In this document: piece after piece, positions 12,601-22,610 of the stretch | How the letters are laid out: each line of letters opens with the position of its first letter | Position numbering within the stretch: position 1 is the first letter of the stretch | Assembly: GCF_027942865.1 (NCBI RefSeq) | Contig: NC_134515.1 | Coordinates: 354,468 to 418,467 of the forward strand | From: Odontesthes bonariensis | Taxonomy: Eukaryota; Chordata; Actinopteri; Atheriniformes; Atherinopsidae | Length of the DNA: 64,000 nt | Direction: 5' to 3' | Translations under genes and position numbers: made by a program | Notes under the pieces: model-generated | The model's input: the letters and a program-made list of their open reading frames with translations, nothing else | Database searches by the model: none | What the model was told of the DNA's origin: nothing

Positions 12601-13866
12601 GAGGTTCTGTGGTTCTGAGGTTCTGAGGTTCTGAGGTTCTGATGTTCTTATGTTCTTATGTTCTGATGTTCTGAGGTTCTGTGGTTCTGAGGTTCTTATG
12701 TTCTGATGTTCTGATGTTCTGATGTTCTGAGGTTCTGAGGTTCTTATGTTCTGTGGTTCTGATGTTCTGAGGTTCTGAGGTTCTTATGTTCTGATGTTCT
12801 GAGGTTCTGTGGTTCTGAGGTTCTTATGTTCTTATGTTCTGATGTTCTGATGTTTTGAGGTTCTGAGGTTCTGTGGTTCTGTGGTTCTGAGGTTCTGTGG
12901 TTCTGAGGTTCTTATGTTCTGATGTTCTGAGGTTCTGATGTTCTCATGTTCTGAGGTTCTGTGGTTCTGAGGTTCTGTGGTTCTGTGGTTCTGAGGTTCT
13001 TATGTTCTGAGGTTCTGAGGTTCTGTGGTTCTGTGGTTCTTATGTTCTGTGGTTCTGTGGTTCTGAGGTTCTTATGTTCTGATGTTCTGAGGTTCTGTGG
13101 TTCTGTGGTTCTGATGTTCTGATGTTCTGAGGTTCTGTGGTTCTGAGGTTCTGATGTTCTGATGTTCTGATGTTCTGAGGTTCTGAGGTTCTTAGGTTCT
13201 GTGGTTCTGTGGTTCTGTGGTTCTGATGTTCTGTGGTTCTGTGGTTCTGTGGTTCTTATGTTCTGTGGTTCTGATGTTCTGAGGTTCTGAGGTTCTGAGG
13301 TTCTGTGGTTCTGATGTTTTGTGGTTCTGTGGTTCTGTGGTTCTTATGTTCTGTGGTTCTGATGTTCTGTGGTTCTGATGTTCTGTGGTTCTGATGTTCT
13401 GTGGTTCTGAGGTTCTGTGGTTCTGATGTTCTGTGGTTCTGTGGTTCTGTGGTTCTGATGTTCTTATGTTCTTATGTTCTGTGGTTCTGTGGTTCTGTGG
13501 TTCTTATGTTCTGTGGTTCTGAGGTTCTGTGGTTCTGATGTTCTTATGTTCTTATGTTCTGTGGTTCTGTGGTTCTGTGGTTCTGATGTTTTGTGGTTCT
13601 GTGGTTCTGTGGTTCTGATGTTCTTATGTTCTTATGTTCTGTGGTTCTGTGGTTCTGTGGTTCTTATGTTCTGTGGTTCTGAGGTTCTGTGGTTCTGATG
13701 TTCTTATGTTCTTATGTTCTGTGGTTCTGTGGTTCTGATGTTCTGTGGTTCTGTGGTTCTGTGGTTCTGTGGTTCTGATGTTCTGAGGTTCTGAGGTTCT
13801 GTGGTTCTGATGTTTTGTGGTTCTGATGTTCTTATGTTCTGATGTTCTGTGGTTCTGAGGTTCTGG
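9651..13866. repeat. 8-bp-period minisatellite (GGTTCTGA family)
   Basis: About 525 units of an 8-mer, mostly GGTTCTGA, GGTTCTGT, TGTTCTGA and GGTTCTTA. Long blocks recur: the run of GTGGTTCT units starting at 9921 is repeated with the same neighbours from about 10664, a shift of about 743 bp. The minus-strand reading frame that runs into the array from 14282 is an artefact of the repeat. Confidence 0.98.
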
Positions 13867-14107
13867 GTATCATGTGCCCCAGATATTCTCAACATCTTCA
13901 TCACACAGGAGCTCCACCCTCTTCTCCTCCTGCTTTTTTTTAACGTCAGAAGCTCAACATCCGGGCATCTCCCCCCCCCCCCCCCCCCCGCTGCCGCATC
14001 CCTCCATCCTGCAGAGCGCACGCGGACAGGTGGAGCTGCTGCAGTTTTTCTGTTTTTCGGATTTTCACCGGAGGAACGCGGCTCGTCTCGCGCACGTTGG
14101 TAAATAA
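13867..14107 (+). promoter_or_regulatory. GC-rich CpG block: candidate promoter / non-coding first exon of the LHFPL-like gene
   Basis: Between the 8-bp array and unique DNA lies a CpG-dense stretch with a run of about 19 C (13971-13989). It includes GCGCACGCGGACAGG and ends GCGCACGTTG followed by a donor-like GTAAAT at about 14099. The downstream LHFPL-like start codon sits two bases after a splice acceptor (17571), so an upstream untranslated exon is required, and this is the nearest plausible place. This is inferred from position and composition only. Confidence 0.3.
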
Positions 14108-14539
14108 CTGAGCTGATGGTGACGTCAGTGCTGTGATGTTTGTCAGCCGCTGATTGGCTGTCAGCTTCATGCTGTTTGCTGTTGTTGTTGTTGTTTATCT
14201 GTGTTTTATCGCCGGTGTTCAGAGGAGAATACGGATGTTTCCAGCTGCTCAGGCACAGATTCTGATCAGTATCGATCAGCACGCTGTGACGTCATCTGTT
14301 CCAGACTAACCGGATGTTTCTGGGGTTTAATGCTCACATGAAGTCTGTAAAATGTCGGATTGATTCTGAAGGAAAGCAGCAGCAGATGCCTGATGTGTTT
14401 CTGTGAAAATCAGTGAGACTCAGCAGCACGTTTCCTGCTCTCTGATTGGCTCCTTCTGACCCTCAGGGACCAATCAGAGAGCAGCTGGTCCCAGGTGAAC
14501 GTTAATAAAAGCAGCATGTTGGTTTTTAACTGAATCAGC

Positions 14540-14727
14540 TATGGAAGCCCGTTTCCGCCACTTAATAAAAATAAATTTAGAAATACTATCTCATAATAAT
14601 GAGATACTAAGTCGAAATTATGAGATACTAAGGTATCTCATAATCTCATAAAGGTATAAGTATCTAATAATTATGAGATAGTATTTCTAAATTTACTTTT
14701 ATTTAGTGGCGGAAACGGGCTTCCATA
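14540..14727. mobile_element. MITE with ~57-bp terminal inverted repeats
   Basis: The ends begin TATGGAAGCCCGTTTCCGCC and finish with its reverse complement. Complementarity continues through the AT-rich flank to about 57 bp with only two or three mismatches. A TA dinucleotide at each edge is consistent with a Tc1/mariner-type TA target-site duplication. The 188-bp element has no coding capacity; its core contains further ATTATGAGATA inversions. A short GGGCTTCCATA match at about 8599 may be a remnant of a relative. Confidence 0.85.
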
Positions 14728-15144
14728 AACGTTTCCTTCAGGTGATCTCTGTTCTTTATTTAAACTGTTTTATTTAATTATGATGGGACATCAGATTATA
14801 AATAATAATAATGACCTGGAACAACCTGTGAAGATGCTCTGCTGTTCTGGTCAAACAGCTTCATGTTTTTTCACAAATCGGATAAAAAAGCAGATTAAAT
14901 GATTTCCAGAACAGAAGCAGATTAAACAGAGTTGGACCATCTGCGTCCTGCTCCAGCTGTGAGCTGCAGATGTTGGACGGAACCTGCTGTTGATGATTAA
15001 ATCTGACTTTAGATGATTTAACCTTCATGTTTGGTCAGAATATCCCTGAATCTTAATCACAGAAAAACACTTCAAAGGTCCAGTTCAACCAGATTAAAAT
15101 CCAATGAATTCAATTCAAAATAATTCCAGTTCATACAGAGCCGA

Positions 15145-15840
15145 TTAGATAAACACTTTATTCATCACAATCTGGGAAATGATTGTGTTGCAGCAGCGTA
15201 CAGTATAAAAGATAAGTAAACAATTAAAGGAAAAACAAGCAAATAGAATAGAATAAACATCAGCTATATACAAATCTACAGTATGAAGAGTAGGGTAAAT
15301 AACAACAATAATAATAATAATAAACATCAGTAAACTAAATAAAAACAGATTTGTACATTTAACAATAAAGGTAAAAATACATTTAACTGAGCAGACTGAA
15401 CCAATAAGAAATATGGGGTATATGGATCATTTACATTATATTGTACTAAAGAAAGTAGGAAACCAACACTGCAGAAAACAAGGTCTAATATAGAATTAAA
15501 GTTCATATTCAGGCTGTCATTTCCAACATCTACATGAATATTAAAGTCACCCACTACAATGGCTTTATCTGTACTCAGCACTAACTGGGATAAAAACTCT
15601 GAGAATTCAGACAGAAACTCAGAATAAGGGCCAGGTGGACGATACACAACAACAAACACAAGAGGTTTCTGGGATTTCCACTTTGCGTGGGAAAAACTGA
15701 GAATCAGAGATTCAAAAGAGCTCAAACTAATCTTGGGTCTGGGACTGATGAGTAACCCTGATCTGAAAATAGCTGCCACTCCTCCTCCTCTGCCTGTGGT
15801 TCCAGGAACGGGAACATTTAAACAGTCAGAGGGAGTTGCT
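15145..15840 (-). mobile_element. Truncated non-LTR retrotransposon (APE endonuclease fragment joined to a 3' tail)
   Basis: On the minus strand, 15840-15480 encodes GRGGGVAAIFRSGLLIS, then VVVYRPPGPYSEFLSEF and IVVGDFNIHVD, the signature of the apurinic-type endonuclease domain of L2/CR1/Rex-like LINEs. Downstream on that strand the sequence passes directly into an AT-rich 3' tail with AATAAAGTG near 15160. No reverse transcriptase is present, so the copy is internally deleted and dead. The exact clade is undetermined. Confidence 0.75.
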
Positions 15841-15845
15841 TCATT

Positions 15846-16212
15846 AATGCTAACATGATGCTAACATGATGATGCTAACATGATGATGCTAACATGATGC
15901 TAAAATAATGATGCTAACATGATGCTAACATGATGATGCTAACATGATGATGCTAACATGATGCTAACATGATGCTAAAATGATGATGCTAACATGATGC
16001 TAATATGATGCTAACATGATGATGCTAACATGATGCTAACATGATGCTAACATGATGATGCTAACATGATGCTAACATGATGATGCTAACATGATGATGC
16101 TAACATGATGCTAAAATGATGATGCTAACATGATGATGCTAACATGATGATGCTAACATGATGATGCTAACATGATGCTAACATGATGCAAACATGATGA
16201 TGCTAACATGAT
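15846..16212. repeat. ATGATGCTAAC 9/12-bp array
   Basis: About 35 units of GATGCTAACAT, with or without an extra GAT, occasionally GATGCTAAAAT. It abuts the LINE remnant on one side and the 25-bp array on the other. Confidence 0.95.
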
Positions 16213-16224
16213 GCTACCGCTAAA

Positions 16225-17503
16225 CTACAGATCCAGACACAATGCTAAGCTAAAGATCCAGACACACCGCTAAGCTAAAGATCCAGACACACCGCTAAGC
16301 TAAAGAACCAGACACAGTGCTAAGCTAAAGATCCAGACACACAGCTAAGCTAAAGATCCAGACACACCGCTAAGCTAAAGATCCAGACACACCGCTAAGC
16401 TAAAGATCTAGACACATTCTAAGCTAAAGAACCAGACCCACCGCTAAGCTAAAGAACCAGACACACCGCTAAGCTAAAGATGAGACACATGCTAAGCTAA
16501 AGAACCAGACACACCGCTAAGCTAAAGAACCAGACCCACCGCTAAGCTAAAGAACCAGACACACCGCTAAGCTAAAGAACCAGACACACCGCTAAGCTAA
16601 AGAACCAGACACAGTGCTAAGCTAAAGATCCAGACAAACTGCTAAGCTAAAGAACCAGACACACCGCTAAGCTAAAGAACCAGACACACCGCTAAGCTAA
16701 AGATCCAGACACACCCGCTGAGCTAAAGATCCAGACACACTCGCTAAGCTAAAGAACCAGACACACCGCTAAGCTAAAGAACCAGACACACCGCTAAGCT
16801 AAAGATCTAGACACATGCTAAGCTAAAGAACCAGACACACCGCTAAGCTAAAGAACCAGACACACCGCTAAGCTAAAGATGAGACACATGCTAAGCTAAA
16901 GAACCAGAGACACCGCTAAGCTAAAGAACCAGACACACCGCTAAGCTAAAGAACCAGACACACCGCTAAGCTAAAGATCCAGACACACCGCTAAGCTAAA
17001 GACCCAGACATACCCGCTGAGCTAAAGATCCAGACACACCCGCTAAGCTAAAGATCCAGACACACCGCTAAGCTAAAGAACCAGACACACCCGCTGAGCT
17101 AAAGAACCAGACACACCGCTAAGCTAAAGAACCAGACACACCGCTAAGCTAAAGATCCAGACACACCGCTAAGCTAAAGAACCAGACAAACCGCTAAGCT
17201 AAAGAGCCAGACACACCGCTAAGCTAAAGAACCAGACACACCGCTAAGCTAAAGAACCAGACACACCGCTAAGCTAAAGAACCAGACACACCGCTAAGCT
17301 AAAGATCCAGACACACCGCTACGCTAAAGAACCAGACACACCGTTAAGCTAAAGAATTAGACACACCGCTAAGCTAAAGAACCAGACACACCGCTAAGCT
17401 AAAGAACCAGACACACCGTTAAGCTAAAGAACCAGACATACCGCTAAGCTAAAGAGCCAGACACACCGCTAAGCTAAAGAACCAGACACACCACTAAGCT
17501 AAA
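16225..17503. repeat. 25-bp minisatellite (CGCTAAGCTAAAGAACCAGA…)
   Basis: About 50 copies of a 25-bp unit built from CGCTAAGCTAAAG, then AACCAGACACAC or ATCCAGACACAC. It ends about 70 bp before the first coding exon of the LHFPL-like gene, so it probably lies in that gene's first intron. Confidence 0.96.
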
Positions 17504-17571
17504 ATGCGGCTCAAGCCTGACGGCATCAGAACTCTCTGTTCTTAAACTGAAGTCTCTCTCTCCCCCCTCAG

Positions 17572-20500
17572 AGATGTCGGCGTCCCCCGGCCTCGCCGAC
17601 CTCTCACGTCTCTACCAGACGGAGTTCGTGCGGAGCGCTCGTGCCGTCGGCGTCCTCTGGGCCGTCTGCACGCTCTGCTTCGCCATCATCCAGGTGGTGA
17701 TCCTGGTGCAGCCGTCATGGATCGGTACCTCAGATGCTGTGACCCAGAAGGGGGGGGCAGCGCTGCCCAGTGGCACCCTGGGGCTCTTTGAGGTGAGAAC
17801 CCGGCCCTGGCTGTCCAATCACAGCTGGCTGTCCAATCACAGCTGAGACACCTCCAGCAGGTGTCCCCCCATATACCTGAGTGTCACCGTATACCCGAGT
17901 GTCCCGTATACCCGAGTGTCCCCGTATACCCGAGTGTTCCGTATACCCGAGTGTCCCCGTATACCTGAGTGTCACCGTATACCCGAGTGTCCCGTATACC
18001 CGAGTGTCCCCGTATACCCGAGTGTCCCGTATACCCGAGTGTTCCGTATACCCGAGTGTCCCCGTATACCTGAGTGTCCCGTATACCCGAGTGTCCCCGT
18101 ATACCCGAGTGTCCCGTATACCCGAGTGTCCCGTATACCCGAGTGTCCCGTATACCCGAGTGTCCCCGTATACCCGAGTGTCTCCTTATACCCGAGTGTC
18201 CCCGTATACCAGAGTGTCCCGTATACCCGAGTGTCCCGTATACCCGAGTGTCCCGTCTACCCGAGTGTCCCCGTATACCCGAGTGTCTCCTTATACCCGA
18301 GTGTCCCGTATACCCGAGTGTCCCGTATACCAGAGTGTCCCGTATACCCGAGTGTCCCGTATACCCGAGTGTCCCGTCTACCCGAGTGTCCCCGTATACC
18401 CGAGTGTCCCCGTATACCCGAGTGTCCCGTATACCCGAGTGTCCCGTATACCCGAGTGTCCCGTCTACCCGAGTGTCCCCGTCTACCCGAGTATCTCCGT
18501 ATACCCGAGTGTCCCGTATACCCGAGTGTCCCGTCTACCCGAGTGTCCCCGTATACCCGAGTGTCTCCTTATACCCGAGTGTCTCCTTATACCCGAGTGT
18601 CTCCTTATACCCGAGTGTCTCCTTATACCCGAGTGTCCCGTATACCCGAGTGTCCCGTATACCAGAGTGTCCCGTATACCCGAGTGTCTCCTTATACCCG
18701 AGTGTCCCGTATACCCGAGTGTCCCGTATACCAGAGTGTCCCGTATACCCGAGTGTCCCGTATACCCGAGTGTCCCGTCTACCCGAGTGTCCCCGTATAC
18801 CCGAGTGTCCCGTATTCCCGAGTGTCCCCTATACCCGTGTGTCCCCGTATACCCGAGTGTCCCGTATACCAGAGTGTCCCGTATACCCGAGTGTCCCCGT
18901 ATACGCGAGTGTCTCGTATACCAGAGTGTCCCGTATGCCCGAGTTTCCCCGTATACCCGAGTGTCCCGTATACCCGAGTTTCCCCGTATACGCGAGTGTC
19001 TCGTATACCAGAGTGTCCCGTATGCCCGAGTTTCCCCGTATACCCGAGTGTCAGCATGTGTCCCCGTATACCCGAGTGTCCCCGTATACCAGAGTGTCCC
19101 GTATACCCGAGTGTCCCCGTATACCCGAGTGTCCCGTATACCCGAGTGTCCCGTATACCCGAGTGTCCTCGTATACCCGAGTGTCCCGTATACCAGAGTG
19201 TCCCGTATACCCGAGTGTCCCGTATACCCAAGTGTCCCGTATACCCGAGTGTCCCCTATACCCGTGTGTCCCGTATACCCGTGTGTCCCCGTATACCCAA
19301 GTGTCAGCATGTGTCCCCGTATACCCGAGTGTCCCCGTATACCCGAGTGTCCCCGTATACCCTAGTGTCCCGTATACCCGAGTGTCCCGTATACCCGAGT
19401 TTCCCCGTATACGCGAGTGTCCCGTATACCCGAGTGTCCCCGTATACCCAAGTGTCAGCATGTGTCCCCGTATACCCGAGTGTCCCGTATACCCGAGTGT
19501 CCCCGTATACCCGAGTGTCCCGTATACCCGAGTGTCCCCGTATACCCGAGTGTCCCCGTATACCCGAGTGTCCCGTATACCCGAGTGTCCCGTATACCCG
19601 AGTGTCCCCGTATACCCGAGTGTCCCGTATACCCGAGTGTCCCGTATACCCGAGTGTCCCCGTATACCCGAGTGTCCCGTATACCCGAATGTCCCGTATG
19701 CCCGAGTTTCCCCTTATACCCGAGTGTCCCGTATACCCGATTGTCCCCGTATACCTGAGTGTCCCCTTATACCCGAGTGTCCCCGTATACCCGAGTGTCC
19801 CCGTATACCCGAGTGTCCCGTATACCCGAGTGTCCCGTATACCCGAGTGTCCCCGTATACCCGAGTGTCCCCGTATACCCGAGTGTCCCGTATACCCGAG
19901 TGTCCCGTATACCCGAGTGTCCCGTATACCCGAGTGTCCCGTATGCCCGAGTTTCCCCTTATACCCGAGTGTCCCGTATACCCGATTGTCCCCGTATACC
20001 TGAGTGTCCCCTTATACCCGAGTGTCCCCGTATACCCGTGTGTCTAATACCTGTGTCCCTATGTGTCCCTTATACCTGTACCTGTGTGTTTTGTCAGGTG
20101 TGTCTGGAGTCCGAGTGGCCCGTCCCTGACTGCCGTGGCAGCCTGTCCAGTCTGTCTCCTCTGCCGTCCTTCCAGTCGGTGGCGGTGTTGGTGGGAGTGT
20201 CTCTGTGGGCCGTGTGGACCAGCGTCCTCTGTCTTTGTCTCTTCAGGTTCTGCAGCGCTGCCACCGTCTATAAGATCTGCGGCTGGCTGCAGCTGACTGC
20301 AGGTCAGTCCCTGTTTCTCCTGATGTCCTCAGGGACACTTAGTGTCTCAGTCCCTGTTTCTGCTGATGTCCTCAGGGACACTTAGTGTCTCAGTCCCTGT
20401 TTCTGCTGATGTCCTGAGGGACACTTAGTGTCTCAGTCCCTGTTTCTGCTGATGTCCTGAGGGACACATAGTGTCTCAGTCCCTGTTTCTGCTGATGTCC

Positions 20501-21657
20501 TCAGGGACACTTGGTGTCTCAGTCCCTGTTTCTGCTGACGTCCTCAGGGACACTTAGTGTCTCAGTCCCTGTTTCTGCTGATGTCCTCAGGGACACTTCG
20601 TGTCTCAGTCCCTGTTTCTGCTGATGTCCTCAGGGACACTTCGTGTCTCAGTCCCTGTTTCTGCTGATGTCCTCAGGGACAGTTTGTGTCTCAGTCCCTG
20701 TTTCTGCTGATGTCCTCAGGGACACATAGTGTCTCAGTCCCTGTTTCTGCTGATGTCCTCAGGGACACTTCGTGTCTCAGTCCCTGTTTCTGCTGATGTC
20801 CTCAGGGACACTTCGTGTCTCAGTCCCTGTTTCTGCTGATGTCCTCAGGGACAGTTTGTGTCTCAGTCCCTGTTTCTGCTGATGTCCTCAGGGACACTTA
20901 GTGTCTCAGTCCCTGTTTCTGCTGATGTCCTCAGGGACACTTAGTGTCTCAGTCCCTGTTTCTGCTGATGTCCTCAGGGACACTTAGTGTCTCAGTCCCT
21001 GTTTCTGCTGATGTCCTCAGGGACACTTAGTGTCTCAGTCCCTGTTTCTGCTGATGTCCTCAGGGACACTTAGTGTCTCACTCCCTGTTTCTGCTGATGT
21101 CCTCAGGGACACTTAGTGTCTCAGTCCCTGTTTCTGCTGATGTCCTCAGGGACACTTGGTGTCTCAGTCCCTGCGGTCGGACGTTTCTGTAGTTTCCCCC
21201 TCTGCCTGCAGGGGGCGGTGTTGGCTGATGTCTCTCCCCTCTCTGCAGGTTTCTGTCTGGCCTTGGCTTGTCTCCTGTTTCCGGACTCGTGGGAGAGTCC
21301 AGAGATGAGAGCTCTGTGTGGAGACTCGGTGAGGCTGAACATATTTACGTATAAATGTGTATATGTATATAAATGTTTTCAGAACACGTCTCCTGGTGTC
21401 TTACAGGACAGTAAGACATCCCGTCTCCCGTGTGTGTTTAACCACATGGAACCTGGTTCTGATTCTGGCTCCAGGTGGGAAGCTTCTCCCCGGGGAACTG
21501 CACGGTCCACTGGGCCTACATCCTGGCCATCCTCGGTATCCTTGACTACGCCATCTTGGCCACGCTGGCCTTTGTCCTCGCTAACAGACAGGACGCGCTG
21601 CTGCCGCCGGACGCCCAGGAGGGTGAGGATGAGGAGGGGATGAAGGGTAACTGTTAG
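17572..21657 (+). CDS. LHFPL-family tetraspan membrane protein (LHFPL3/4/5-like)
   Basis: Four coding exons splice cleanly: 17572-17792 (ATG at 17574), 20098-20302, 21249-21328 and 21475-21657 (TAG). Phases are 0, 1, 0, giving 228 aa, normal for the LHFPL family. Shared family hallmarks are YQTEFVRSARAVGVLWAV (TM1 to about residue 46), VQPSWIG (paralogues have QPYWIG), TATVYKICGWLQL near 128-139, LLFPDSWES, MRALCG, GNCTVHWAYILAILGILD (TM4) and AFVLANRQDALLP. TM2 is about 98-122 and TM3 about 131-152. Cys75/Cys85 and Cys165/Cys177 could form loop disulphides. LHFPL4 assists GABA-A receptors at synapses and LHFPL5 the hair-cell channel; the loop 50-100 here is too divergent to choose a paralogue. 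The tail is acidic (EGEDEE). A splice from about 21647 to 21697 could give another C-terminus but implies a very short intron. Confidence 0.88.
17876..20045. repeat. 17/18-bp CpG-rich minisatellite (CCGTATACCCGAGTGTC) in LHFPL intron
   Basis: About 125 copies of CCGTATACCCGAGTGTC with a C added or lost. Each unit carries two CpGs and the palindrome GTATAC. It fills most of intron 17793-20097. Long open frames on both strands are artefacts of the stop-free unit. Confidence 0.97.
20303..21172. repeat. 43-bp minisatellite starting at the LHFPL exon-2 splice donor
   Basis: About 20 copies of a 43-bp unit containing CAGTCCCTGTTTCTGCTGAT and GTCCTCAGGGACACTTAGTG. The first unit begins at the donor itself (GTCAGTCCCTG at 20303). 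Each unit has two small inverted repeats, GTCCCTG/CAGGGAC and GACAC/GTGTC, and an acceptor-like GTCCTCAG. Confidence 0.96.
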
Positions 21658-21737
21658 ATTCTCTGTCTGGTACTGAAACAGTTTGTGTTTGTGCAGTGAG
21701 CGCAGGGCTGCTGATGGCGGCGTGATTCACCAGGTCA

Positions 21738-21768
21738 GTCTCTTCTTCTTCTTCTTCTTCTTCTTCTG
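21738..21768. repeat. (CTT)n short tract
   Basis: About ten CTT trinucleotides downstream of the LHFPL stop. It is flanked by a donor-like CACCAG/GTCAGT (about 21732) and an acceptor-like TTTGTCCTCAG (about 21850), so a 3'-UTR intron is possible. Confidence 0.8.
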
Positions 21769-21916
21769 TCTCTTTAAAGCTTCTTCTTCTCTCTCTTTAA
21801 AGCTTCAAACATTCTCTTCCTGCTGACTCTGCCTCTGTCTTTGTCCTCAGGGAACTTTGGTTTTCCTCTTCTTCATCGCTGAGAGAGGACACGTTTTAGA
21901 AATGTACGTCATCATC

Positions 21917-21922
21917 ATTAAA
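21917..21922 (+). terminator. Candidate LHFPL polyadenylation signal (ATTAAA)
   Basis: An ATTAAA hexamer lies about 260 bases after the stop codon. It is the nearest recognised variant signal on the + strand. Confidence 0.35.
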
Positions 21923-22035
21923 CTTTTACGAAAACACTGGACAAGTGGAGGACAGAAGAAGAAGTGTCAGGCCTAAAGAAGTATCTGAAAGTGATGTCCT
22001 TAAGGAAGAGGAAAATATTTTTTGGTGGATCTGCC

Positions 22036-22610
22036 AATTAGTTAACGCGATGATAACGAGTTAACGCGATGATAACTAGTTAACGCGATGATAACTAGTT
22101 AACGCGATGATAACTAGTTAACGTGATAATAACGAGTTAACGCGATAATAACGAATTAACGCGATAATAACGAGTTAACGCGATAAAAACTAGTTAACGC
22201 GATGATAACGAGTTAACGCGATGATAACTAGTTAACGCAATGATAACTAGTTAACGCGATGATAACTAGTTAACGTGATAATAACTAGTTAACGTGATAA
22301 TAACTAATTAACGCGATAATAACGTGTTAACGCGATGATAACGAGTTAACACGGTAATAACGAGTTAACGCGATAATAACTAGTTAACTCGATGATAACT
22401 AGTTAACGTGATAATAAGTAATTAACGCGATAATAACGTGTTAACGCGACAATAACGAGTTAATGCGATAATAACGAGTTAACGCGATAATAACGAGTTA
22501 ACGCAATGATAACAAGTTAACGCGATAATAACTAGTTAACGCGATAATAACAAGTTAACGCGATAATAACTAGTTAACGCGATAATAACTAGTTAACGCG
22601 ATAATGACGA
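22036..22610. repeat. 19-bp minisatellite (GTTAACGCGATGATAACTA)
   Basis: About 30 copies of GTTAACGCGATGATAACTA with ATAATAACGA variants. Units contain the palindromes GTTAAC and ACTAGT and the CpG pair CGCG. Confidence 0.96.

Noticed and set aside
13704..14282. 192-codon minus frame
   Set aside because: Its C-terminal half is translation of the 8-bp array and its start has no family resemblance.
15846..17503. CRISPR-like repeat arrays
   Set aside because: Units are contiguous with no unique spacers, and the genome is vertebrate; these are minisatellites. The same applies to all other arrays here.
17881..20047. Frames of 494-695 codons (YTRVSRIPECPVYPSVP-type)
   Set aside because: These are translation of a stop-free 17/18-bp minisatellite inside an intron; repeats appear equally in all frames and on both strands.
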